Assembly (NCBI RefSeq): GCF_003286085.1
Contig: NW_020825289.1
Location: 2,046,001-2,110,000, forward strand
Reading direction: 5' to 3'
DNA: 64,000 bases
Source of the DNA: Drosophila persimilis
Taxonomy: Eukaryota; Arthropoda; Insecta; Diptera; Drosophilidae
In this document: positions 20,513 through 28,650 of the stretch, piece after piece
How positions within the stretch are numbered: the stretch's first letter is position 1
Layout of the letters: each line of letters opens with the position of its first letter
The notes under the pieces: model-generated
Told to the model about the DNA's origin: nothing
What the model saw: the letters and a program-made list of their open reading frames with translations, nothing else
Databases searched by the model: none
Program-made: the position numbers and the translations under genes

Positions 20513-21469
20513 TTATTTGGCGATCTTGAAGAATTCCTTGAGGTTGTTCCTTTGGAGAGAGAGATCTCGGTTCCACCAGAGTGGCTTGGACCTCCTCTTC
20601 GTTCTCGAGGGTTTGCACGATGCATGGTAGGCGTTCAGTAGCTCGTTGGATAGGGTCTTTAGGGACTTCTCTATATCCTCCGCGGATTTCACTGAGCCCG
20701 GATTCGCGAGCTTCGAAGTAACTGTCTTTTTAAACTTTGCCCAGTTTGTGTTCCGGGGGTTTCTATAGACTGTTGTCTTCGAAGGGTGTTTGAATTCGCA
20801 CTTGAACTGAATGTACTTATGGTCTGAGAAGGATGGTCTATCGAGGACCCTCCAGCTAGATACCGTAGTACTGTTTCCCATTGCAAGTGTTAGGTCTAGC
20901 ACGTTGGATGAGGTCGGACCTACGAAGGTGTGCTCCTCCCCAACGTTTGCTATATATAGATTAGTTGCTAGTATAAAGTCTAAGAGTGACTCACCTCTGT
21001 CATTGATGTCGGTGCTTCCCCACACATTATGGTGGGCGTTGGCGTCCGTTCCGATGACGAGTTGATAGTTTTTGGTGCCGGCTTCTGTCACCAGGCTCCT
21101 GAGTTCGTCGGGTGGTGCGGGTCTGTCGTGAGCCATGTAGCAGGAAGCCACCAGAAGGCGCTTTTCCTCACTTTCCAGCATCACAACCGTCAGGTCATCC
21201 GTGCTGTAATGAGACATAAGGTAAGCATGGATTCCCTTTCGTACGAGTACGACGGTTCTGCTCCTGCTTACCGATGTTGAGTAGAACAGGTTATGATTTG
21301 AGGACTTTAGTCCGGCCACTGAATTGCCTGTCGCAATCCAGGGCTCCTGGACTAGAGCTATGTCGGCGAGCCCTTGCTCCATGGCGATGAGGAGCTCCGC
21401 CGACGCTACCTTGCTTTTATGCAAGTTGAGCTGCAGCACACTCAGCATGGGTGGCTGGCTCGCTTGCAC
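20513..21469 (-). CDS. LOA-like LINE ORF2, endonuclease domain
   Basis: The start of ORF2. It encodes an exonuclease-endonuclease-phosphatase fold that nicks target DNA. Visible motifs: LQLNLHKSKVASAELL (metal-site Asn), ALVQEPWIA (catalytic Glu), VIGTDANAHHNVWG (Asp/Asn), DLTLAMG and FSDHKYIQF (terminal Asp-His). The Met at 21469 lies inside the end of ORF1, a 53-bp overlap in another frame, so ORF2 is probably translated by reinitiation. The frame ends at a TAA in the linker to RT; sequence beyond it stays open in the same frame. Confidence 0.87.
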   Translation of the reverse strand: MQASQPPMLSVLQLNLHKSKVASAELLIAMEQGLADIALVQEPWIATGNSVAGLKSSNHNLFYSTSVSRSRTVVLVRKGIHAYLMSHYSTDDLTVVMLESEEKRLLVASCYMAHDRPAPPDELRSLVTEAGTKNYQLVIGTDANAHHNVWGSTDINDRGESLLDFILATNLYIANVGEEHTFVGPTSSNVLDLTLAMGNSTTVSSWRVLDRPSFSDHKYIQFKCEFKHPSKTTVYRNPRNTNWAKFKKTVTSKLANPGSVKSAEDIEKSLKTLSNELLNAYHASCKPSRTKRRSKPLWWNRDLSLQRNNLKEFFKIAK

Positions 21470-22355
21470 CTGACGGGTTGACTACCAGCGTCAGGTCACC
21501 GTCTTCCTCTTCTTCATCCTCAAGCGCCAGACCCTGGGCGGCCTCCACGATGGACTCGAGACCTAGGTCCTTTTCCACCTCGCCTGCCTGCAGGGTATGC
21601 GCGTCCTTGTCCTCAGGGTGGCGCTTTTTGAGGCGCAGGTAGACGCTACCCATGCCCCACGCCATCTTCCCGAACTTGGGGTATAGCAGATCCTCTGCTT
21701 CCTTGTTTATTTGGAGGATCACACACTGGCCCCCCTCGTTGGGTAGTGGGCTACCAATGTGTAGGATCCTCCAATCGGCCGTTGGCACGTCCGCGTTTTG
21801 CCGCTGAAGGAGCTTCAGCGCTCGGTCCCCCTGGATCGTGATGGGGAAGAGTACCTTCGCCTTAGGCTTGGACGGGATAAGCTCCCGGTCCACAACCTCC
21901 AGCTTGGCCCCCTCCCACATCGCCTCCAGTTGGCAGACCGTACGCGTCAGCCACCTTAGGGTTGGGTCATCATTGCACTTCAGGATCTTAACCCCATTTA
22001 GCCACCCAGCACCATCGAACGTGGGCATTGGGGCCGCGGGGTCTTCCTCCATCTGTGCAAAGAGTGCGTCGACAAGACGCGCGTGCACCAGCTTCCACTG
22101 TGCCGCTGACATCTTGCCGTTTTCTTCGCTGCGGTCAATGAGTGCCACGATCAGGTGTCGTTTGGTCACCTCGCTGACCTTCGCTTTCGGCTTCTTGGCC
22201 GTTTTCGGTGGAGGGGCTGCACTCCTGGGCCCGCGTTGCCGCTTGCTCGCTGGAGTGTCCTTAATGGCACTCTCAGTCGAGCGTTGCCTCTTGGTGGCCA
22301 TCATCTCCTCCACCTTATTGGCATATTCGCCATTCGACGCCCTCATCTGTGGCAT
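21417..22355 (-). CDS. LOA-like LINE ORF1
   Basis: A 312-residue ORF1, uninterrupted. Residues 20-60 are basic and Pro/Lys-rich (KRQRSTESAIKDTPASKRQR, PPPKTAKKPKAKV) and look like a nuclear or RNA-binding tail. Residues 62-250 form a globular domain (HLIVALIDRSEENGKMSAAQ, WLNGVKILKCNDDPTLRWL, WRILHIGSPLPNEGG, LRLKKRHPEDKD) like the DUF4780 domain of LOA and related ORF1 proteins. The C-terminus is acidic (EDEEEEDGD). No CCHC knuckles. Other start choices exist upstream, but the Met at 22355 gives the longest frame. A second ORF1 of this type begins near 63494. Confidence 0.8.
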   Translation of the reverse strand: MPQMRASNGEYANKVEEMMATKRQRSTESAIKDTPASKRQRGPRSAAPPPKTAKKPKAKVSEVTKRHLIVALIDRSEENGKMSAAQWKLVHARLVDALFAQMEEDPAAPMPTFDGAGWLNGVKILKCNDDPTLRWLTRTVCQLEAMWEGAKLEVVDRELIPSKPKAKVLFPITIQGDRALKLLQRQNADVPTADWRILHIGSPLPNEGGQCVILQINKEAEDLLYPKFGKMAWGMGSVYLRLKKRHPEDKDAHTLQAGEVEKDLGLESIVEAAQGLALEDEEEEDGDLTLVVNPSGASEPATHAECAAAQLA

Positions 22356-22560
22356 CTGGGCATAGTGTAGCCGACCCTCCTCTACTCTCTGCTGACCTCC
22401 AAGCTGAAACTACAGAAAAAGTCGGAAAATCTAACTTCGAGGCTCCTAGCACTGTCGAAGGCCGGTACTCACGTTTTCGATTAGAGCCCAATCTGCTTTC
22501 TTGGGTTCTTTTTTCCAATCGAGTGCACTTTGGTTTCACACCACGGTTATTTACGGCGGT

Positions 22561-22904
22561 TTAATTTTATTTTTATTACATTTTTCTTCTCACCGCGCAA
22601 CTGAATGCTTGTACGGCCACGAGGAGAAAGAACGATTTGGGCGGATCTACTGACCAACAAAAATGTTGTTCTCCGGATCTGCCTTTGCACGATCCTTCGC
22701 CATTCACCTTGAAATGGTGGGGAGATTTTTGTTCGTTTTTAAGCATATTCTTAATGTCAACCCTAGGTGGCGCTAGCCCCACACGACAAGGAACATTTAA
22801 CATGTACACCACAACAAGAAATTAAGCCAACCTAACTATACACTAACTATGGGGAATAAACTTAATAATTAATAAGTATCTCTATTTATATAATATATAT
22901 AAAT
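22561..22904. other. Unassigned spacer with a CTCF-like palindrome
   Basis: Between the LOA-like LINE and the gypsy fragment. No gene is supported. It may be the LINE's outer 5' UTR or older DNA. Position 22763-22776 reads CTAGGTGGCGCTAG. Past 22830 it is AT-rich with a TA-rich run (22890-22915). Confidence 0.4.
22763..22776. promoter_or_regulatory. Possible CTCF-type site
   Basis: CTAGGTGGCGCTAG contains AGGTGGCGC, the core of the Drosophila CTCF motif, and is a near-perfect palindrome. Only sequence match; a single core of this length can occur by chance in 64 kb. Confidence 0.3.
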
Positions 22905-23100
22905 ATATAAATTGTACAAATACCATCGGGCATACTTTCAGGCATACTTTCCCCCCGGCCAAGATCACACTTTGGTGTTAATCACATCACAGGGTGATAG
23001 ACGCTTGGAGGAAAACCGTTAACCTGTATTAGGATGGTCACTGCTTTATGTCTTTAGCGTGGTATTTTCCGATAAGTCTACCTTGGGGATCTTCCAACTC

Positions 23101-23685
23101 TTAGTAACTGTGACCAAGCCTACGTTTTATTCTAGCTTTTACAAAAGTAGGAGCTAGTTTGGCGCTGAAACCTTTAACGAAATTGCTCTGCTGAAAGTTG
23201 CGTCTGTAGACCTCCTGGCCAACTTTGAACGCCACTTCACGACTTCGAAGGTTATACTGCTGTTCGTTTCGTTGGTTTTGTTTTTGTATTGTTCGTTGGG
23301 CTGTTTTTCGAATCCCATCAAACGAATCTTCCCGACCAAAACTTACTGTACGATCTTCTAAAACCTGCAAGTTTCGTAAGAGCTGATAGGTGTCTCCATT
23401 GGTGATCATGTGCTGTCCAAATGCAACCCGATAGGGGCTGTCGTTTAGGGCTGAATGCAGACTAGATCGTAAGGCACAACTAATAGAACTAAGCTGCTCA
23501 TCCCAATTAGTTTGATCTGGCTTGATGTAAGCTTTAATGACGGCAATGACGGATCTGTTAACGCGTTCCGATGCGTTAGCTTGAGGTGCGTACACAGCCG
23601 TATAAAAATGCTGCACATTGTACTTTTTCAACAGCGAATTGAAGTGATGGGACTTAAATTGTACTCCATTGTCGGACACAATCAC
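23101..23685 (-). pseudogene. Gypsy-group integrase, C-terminal half
   Basis: The frame has IVSDNGVQFKSHHFNSLLKK (second catalytic Asp), then YAPQANASERVNRSVIAVI (Glu of the DDE triad) and a basic C-terminal region. This is the Ty3/gypsy integrase core. Fossil. Confidence 0.8.
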
Positions 23686-23700
23686 TTCGGGTACCCCGAA

Positions 23701-24087
23701 TCAATGGAATGGGTCCTCTTCCATGAATCGAGTTATCGCCTCCGCTGTAAATTTCTTTACGGGTTTTAAAAACGGATATTTTGAAAGATGGTCCAAAACA
23801 ACGAAGATACCGATATTTCCGGATTTGCTTCGTGGATACGGACCCAGGAAATCCATAAACAACTTCTGAAACACTCGTTGAGTTTCCTTCACTGGAGCTA
23901 ATGGGGGTCGTAACGAACGATTCGGGTACTTGGTGCACTTGCAGACCGAACAGCTGTTTATGAACGCTCTCACATCGGTTACTAAACTTGACCAATAATA
24001 ATAACGTCGAACTCTCTCGAACGTTTTATTAATGCCGCTATGAGCTGCTAACGACTGTTCGTGACTCTGTTTTAGTACATCGGACAC
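23701..24087 (-). pseudogene. Gypsy-group integrase, N-terminal half
   Basis: The HHCC zinc-binding region is seen (HSGINKTFERVRRYYYW, CSVCKCTKYPNR) followed by LFMDFLGPYPRSKSGN (first catalytic Asp) and FVVLDHLSKYPFLKPVKKF. Fossil. Confidence 0.8.
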
Positions 24088-24532
24088 CAGCTCCGTTGGA
24101 ACCCACAGCTTCCAACACAGGTCGTCAGCGACCGATCAGCAGCCGCGTGTTCTGCTCGCCGATATATGAGATTATCGATCAGTTCCAAATATTCTGCCGA
24201 CTTGAAGCAATCAGACTGCAGGTCTACCAATCCATCGCAGCTGAATGCCGATAGATCTTCGGTGTGCACACGCGACAGAGCATCTGGGACAACATTTTGG
24301 CTACCTTTGCGGTGGAAAATTTTGAAGTTGAACCCCTGCAATTTGAAAGCCCATCATGCCAACTTAGTTCCGATTGTGACATTAGCCACTTCAATGATGC
24401 ATGGTCGGTATGGATGGAGAACTCGTGTCCTTCCACATAAGCTCGAAACTTATAAATTGTATAAATACCATCGGGCATACTTTCAGGCGAAGAACAGAAA
24501 TATGCTTTCCTATCCGCCCGACAAGCGACCAC
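24072..24532 (-). pseudogene. Gypsy-group RNase H remnant
   Basis: FRAYVEGHEFSIHTDHASLKWL (only landmark: HTDHASLKWL) and FHRKGSQNVVPDALSRV are the end of a Ty3/gypsy RNase H. Sequence right of about 24450 does not look like the usual RNase H start and shares a short repeat with 22908-22943. Fossil. Confidence 0.68.
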
Positions 24533-24800
24533 TACACTGCAAAGAGCCTAGAGTGCTGGAGGAGAAGCCTGGTATGCCAGATTTGATGATCCGCTCGGTT
24601 TGATAGCACCTATTCTGGCCAGATTCAAAATATTCTTTCCCAGCTTATGAGAGGACGATTTAGGATGGGATGCTACACTGCCTGTATCTTTGTCGACAGA
24701 GTGGTCTGATCTGACACCTCAATTACGAATCGTTCAAAAGTTAACATTTCCTCGTTTCGTATGCTGCCGGACATATCCCTCTATATGGAGCATATGGAGC
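24530..24800 (+). mobile_element. BEL-D fragment (fossil)
   Basis: On plus, around 24600-24760, frames read LIAPILARFKIFFPSL and LPVSLSTEWSDLTPQLRIVQ, KLTFPRFVC, which match the BEL RT connection (SLPVALSTEWQEI, RLEFPRLV in BEL-A). 24530-24680 is nearly repeated at 28285-28455. Broken pol fragment of a BEL lineage. Confidence 0.68.
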
Positions 24801-25130
24801 TCGCATTCGTTGTCTACCTTATTTGCTTTCGATTATCTATGTGGCAAAATTACTCAGAAAATTGGGCGTAGCTCGTCAGATAGATTTCAGTTTTGAAGAC
24901 TTCGATGTTTTCGATGTTTGTACAATGATGATGATGAATCATCGATGTTTTTCAAGCTAACAGTTGCAAAAAAATAAAACACATTAAGCTGCACAAATAT
25001 GATTAAAGTTATTAAAAATATATTTTTATTAGAGATCATTTTAATTGGAAATAATTTCACTTTCAATAGCTCATAGCTTTCGTCCAGCAACATAAAAAAG
25101 TAAATTCTCTAGATTATATCTTAAAAGTCC
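24801..25130. other. AT-rich spacer
   Basis: No gene or repeat family recognised. There is a run of GATGAT near 24925-24945 and otherwise AT-rich sequence. Confidence 0.4.
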
Positions 25131-25520
25131 TGATTTTTGTTTAGAAACATTGACTGGTCTACTACTTTCGGCTTTAGGCGAATACGACGATCAGAAATAA
25201 TTTGACCGGCCTTGCTGAACATTCGCTCAGACTCGCAGGACGTGACCGGGACGCACAAATATTTTTGGGCAGCAGCTTTGAAAGGCATAATTCCGTCTTT
25301 ATTCCTCTAAAAATTGAATTATTTATTTATCGCACTGTTCCAACGAGTTTGCACTTCCTGAATCAATGCCAACGGCTTCTCAACATCCTGTGCTTGTTTA
25401 AATTTTGCCATCGCTTTGCATCGAGCGTTTTGCGACACAAAACCATATCGCTCGTACACAAGCTCGCTAGCGAGCTCGTTTGCGAGCATTTTGCGGAACT
25501 CCCGCAAAAGGCACGTTAGT
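25131..25520 (-). pseudogene. hAT-family DNA transposase relic
   Basis: On minus, 25140-25290 reads FKAAAQKYLCVPVTSCESER, MFSKAGQIISDRRIRLKPKV and VDQSMFLNKN. This is the hAT C-terminal dimerisation domain (the SxxxER-FS-AG-II--RR-RL-P signature), also found in ZBED-type domesticated proteins. Upstream in the same frame, 25319-25420 has ALIQEVQTRWNSAINK, the TRWNS block normally about 150 residues earlier. Two in-frame stops (near 25312-25324) lie between, and the intervening transposase sequence is missing, so it is an internally deleted relic. No terminal inverted repeats or 8-bp target duplication were found. The transposase would have cut and pasted the element through the RNase H-like DDE fold. 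Confidence 0.8.
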
Positions 25521-26744
25521 TGGTTTGGGATGTTTCGACAAAAATATGCGATTGCATGCTTTTTTCAGATTTTTTGAACTCCCTCAGGTCTGGTTCTGTT
25601 TTGCCACCAACATGTTTTAGTGTATTTGTGCACATGCATTCTCACGTACTTTGTGTGTGTGTGTTTACTATTGCTGCCCGCTAGAACTGAAATTTGAGTT
25701 TGGATCTTGTTTTGCGTCTTTTGATGGACTGACACAAAGTAAATGAAAAATGGGCAGGGGGTGGGGGTATGGTACACTAGGGCGCGGGAAATAAAATAAA
25801 AGCGGTTATTTGTTTGATTTATACCACAAAATATAATAATGTATATATATATGTATATATAATGTAATTATTTTATTGTAATATTATAAAATAATTACAC
25901 ATTTATTTCCTTATTTTAAACAGGTTGATTATAAATTATAAAAATTATGCAAACGCCGTCGGTTCTCGACTATATACAATAATATAATTGCACATTTATT
26001 TCCTTATCTTAAGCAGGTTGATTATAAATTATAAAAATTATGCAAACGCCGCCGGTTCTCGACTTTTTTGTTTATTATAACTAAAACAATGATGTATCTA
26101 AATATATTGTAAATTGCGCCTTTTGACATGTATTAAATAGAGAACGACGCGTCTGTGCTCATAAGTGGTTTATTCAGAACTGAAGAGATGACATGTGTAC
26201 ATATGTACTTACATACGAATAGGAGAGACGAGAGATAACAGAGGCTCTCGCTGTTCATGTACATTATGTTAATTAGCGTTGCCAGACAGATCATATTATG
26301 GTTACACTTCAACAGTTACACTTCAAATTTCAACAAAATATACAATATAAGAAAAAAAAAAAAAATATATATATACTTAAATAAATATGCATAAATATAA
26401 ATGAAATTGGTTTTACAAATATTTTAAATCAATTGTCAATCGCGCGCTTTCCGACGGGAATCTGCAAAGCAAAAATTTAGATGCCGGTCGCACCTTGAAT
26501 ACTCTCATGGACAATACCCATAAATTTTCGAATTCAATTATAAATTATCTTATGTACATACATAAATACGTACATAAATATTAAAGTTTATTACATTCGT
26601 ATATTGCATAAGGGTTTTCAAAATTACTGTTGTCTTAATGTTGTTTTTATAATTGAATTAGAAAATTTATTTATATTTATTTATTAACCTTTTCATTTTC
26701 TCGCATAATTCCGTTGACTTAAGCTTCAAAAAAGACACCCTGTT
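25521..26744. other. AT-rich region without a recognised gene
   Basis: Very AT-rich; includes a GT microsatellite near 25660-25672, TA runs near 25840-25860, a 73-bp direct repeat (25898-26063) and another A-run near 26350. A stretch with LTR-like character (26130-26300) has no identified partner. Open frames here (25565-25777, 26667-26870) have no recognisable domain. Confidence 0.5.
25898..26063. repeat. Two-unit direct repeat, 73 bp, period 93
   Basis: 25898-25970 and 25991-26063 match almost base for base, each ending in CCGGTTCTCGAC or CGTCGGTTCTCGAC, separated by a 20-bp AT-rich spacer. It may be the edge of a minisatellite or part of an unrecognised transposon. Confidence 0.8.
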
Positions 26745-27124
26745 TTGCTCACTGGTCATTGGAATTTCGTTAGCAGCATTAATTCCCATGGTAGCGGCAG
26801 CGTTGGCAGAAAGACCAACGTCTCTAGCAAGAAGATGATCGCAAAGAGTAACACGAGCAATAGACGACAATAACCGAGCACAGCAAGCGAACAGCTATGT
26901 ACAAACCGTATATACAAAGGCGGCCGGTGTAAGAAACGTTTCTTTCTGGAAGATGACCGAAAAGAGAAGCGCAAGCCAACAGCAACGTGCACTACCGAAT
27001 ATGCAAGGGAGGCCGATGTATGGATGACTTATGTGGTCGATGACACTGGTTGAGATGGCAATTAGCTTAGCTCTTTGAATGCTATATTAGTTTGTGATTG
27101 CACAATCACGTCGGGGTCACCAAA
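26745..27124 (-). mobile_element. BEL-A second copy: gag start and leader (fossil)
   Basis: 26951-27124 is nearly identical to 11826-12028, including the start of gag and the primer-binding site at about 27105-27122. Left of 26951 the sequence diverges from the first copy. It is not an independent insertion: the neighbouring LTR and BEL-B leader are copied with it. Confidence 0.65.
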
Positions 27125-27589
27125 TGTTAAGCTATTAAGCGTTTTTAATAACTGTTGCAATTTGAAGTTAATGAAAGTCGAGATGTTGTATATAATTCAC
27201 AATTTATTTGCATAGGTTAAACCAACTTATCACGTATGTACATATGGGGATGATTGGGCGAACGATTGATGCGAGGATGTTAATCTAATAGCTGCGACGA
27301 TAAGCTCAAGACTGATAATGCAAGGGCCGACGGGCCAAATTGCCGGGCCCTATGCAGCAAGCTTAGACGCAAGCGAGAGAGTAGTATAGCCCGAGAGCGT
27401 TAGAGCTGTTTGGGGTCGCTGTTAAGCCGACTACGAGAGATTGCGATATAAAAAGACGAAAGAATTCCGCTGCATGTGCATATGCGGTAGCAAATAATCT
27501 TTACAGTGGAAATGACAACAACAAAATACATTTCCTTTGGGCCGCACCACTGGCAAAAATTTACAATATTTAAGCTGCTTGACCCGACA
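27125..27589 (-). repeat. BEL-A LTR, second copy (465 bp)
   Basis: TG...CA ends, near-identical to 12029-12502 and followed by the same ATTGTAATTCC flank. Shared flanks show that LTR and flank were duplicated as a unit. Confidence 0.85.
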
Positions 27590-28103
27590 ATTGTAATTCC
27601 GGTAATTGTAACGGAATCGACCCTTGGTCTAATCGATCCTCTAAGCGGCGAATGCTTTTTAATCGACTTTTGAGCTTCATCTTTAAGTGTTCATGAATGC
27701 GTAATACTTATGTAGAATTTTCGCAACATGCCATTATATTTATATTTATTTATCTTTTTTTTTAAATAAAATGTTTGAACGAGAACGATAATCGAAAATT
27801 AATTGTAATATTGAATGTCGAGGCACGATGTATCAAGAGAAGGAGTGGTTGCAAGTAACGTTTGAAAGCAATATACACTTACAATGTAGGGTAGCGTGTC
27901 ACTTGGCAAGCAACAGCCGTAAATTACATACCCCTTGGCGCACCGCTAAGCTCAAGAGCGGCCACGAAAATTCTCCAAAGAAAGCGATTAGTCTGATACA
28001 AATTTGTTTTTGAAATTTGTATTGAAAATTTGTATATTCTAATATACAAGCTTTTTGCTAAATTCCTCCGAAATGGCTCTACCAATTTTCGCGAAATTTT
28101 CGT
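27590..28103 (-). mobile_element. BEL-B leader segment, second copy
   Basis: Nearly identical to 12503-13011 and related to 38296-38720. Ends at about 28095-28103 where BEL-D sequence begins. AT-rich, no coding support. Confidence 0.68.
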
Positions 28104-28460
28104 GAAAGGGGCCTGAGGAAGAAAGGAAGCGCAAGTTCCATAATGGAACAGACATAGCGAGGGTGTTGGGGCTGGTATGGTGGGGGTCCCACCAAATAAC
28201 ATAAGAGCCAAAGTTGCGGAACGGGACTTCTACGTCGGCGATCTCATATCTAGTGATGACACAATACCTATACGCAAATGGTGCTGCAAAGAGCCTAGAG
28301 TGATGGAGGAGGAGCCTGGTATGCAAATGTACAGGCCTGTAGTCTAGAGCCAGATTCTATGATTCTCGGTTTGACAGCACCTATGTATTCTGGCCAGAGT
28401 CAAAATATTCTTTCCGAGCTTATGAGAGGACGATTTAGGATGGGAAGCTACAAGACTATG
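28104..28460 (+). mobile_element. BEL-D fragment next to the LRR gene (fossil)
   Basis: 28104-28290 repeats 16965-17120 and 28285-28455 repeats 24535-24680, both parts of a BEL RT connection region on plus. The two halves lie here in the order expected for one pol, so this is the most continuous of the three BEL-D pieces. Broken. Confidence 0.65.
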
Positions 28461-28634
28461 TCCTGAACATTTAGGAGCAGTTGATCGTTGTCGTTTTTGC
28501 TGGTACATGACATTTTAAATGTTAATAACTGTTGATGATGGTAAATTTCATGTTAAATTTAACATCTATAAATTTGTTAGTGAATATCTATGACACAATT
28601 TCCAATATATCCATCCAATAATCCATTGTGAACT

Positions 28635-28640
28635 TTTATT
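28635..28640 (-). terminator. Poly(A) signal of the LRR gene
   Basis: AATAAA on minus, 11 bp after the stop codon (28651-28653). The 170 bp beyond it (28461-28634) are AT-rich with no gene. Confidence 0.6.
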
Positions 28641-28650
28641 ATTTCTTGTT

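Larger units (their letters stand above)
17736..22560 (-). mobile_element. LOA-clade LINE (non-LTR retrotransposon), nearly full length
   Basis: Two overlapping ORFs are read on minus: ORF1 (21417-22355) and ORF2 with an apurinic-type endonuclease, RT and RNase H (21469 to 17845). The order EN-RT-RNase H with an ORF1 lacking CCHC knuckles fits the LOA clade (Baggins, Bilbo, Trim relatives in Drosophila); the I clade also has RNase H but normally has knuckles in ORF1. The 5' limit is approximate. One in-frame stop and one frameshift interrupt ORF2, so the copy is recent but dead. Confidence 0.8.
22905..24490 (-). mobile_element. Gypsy-group LTR retrotransposon fragment (fossil)
   Basis: On minus it carries part of RNase H (about 24340-24450), the spacer and integrase zinc-binding region (23701-24341) and the integrase core and C-terminus (23101-23700). 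A G-rich polypurine-like tract (GGCCGGGGGG) lies near 22950-22960. A short near-identical stretch is present at both ends (about 22908-22943 and 24453-24488), perhaps LTR remnants. The order RT-RNase H-integrase is Ty3/gypsy. Gag, protease and RT are missing. Several breaks. Confidence 0.72.

Noticed and set aside
21838-22365. Plus-strand 175-codon frame over LINE ORF1
   Set aside because: Antisense shadow of ORF1, low complexity (Ser/Leu/Arg), no domain.
26667-26870. Minus-strand 67-codon frame near the second BEL-A copy
   Set aside because: Possible gag-adjacent sequence but no family match, short, and AT-rich at its end.
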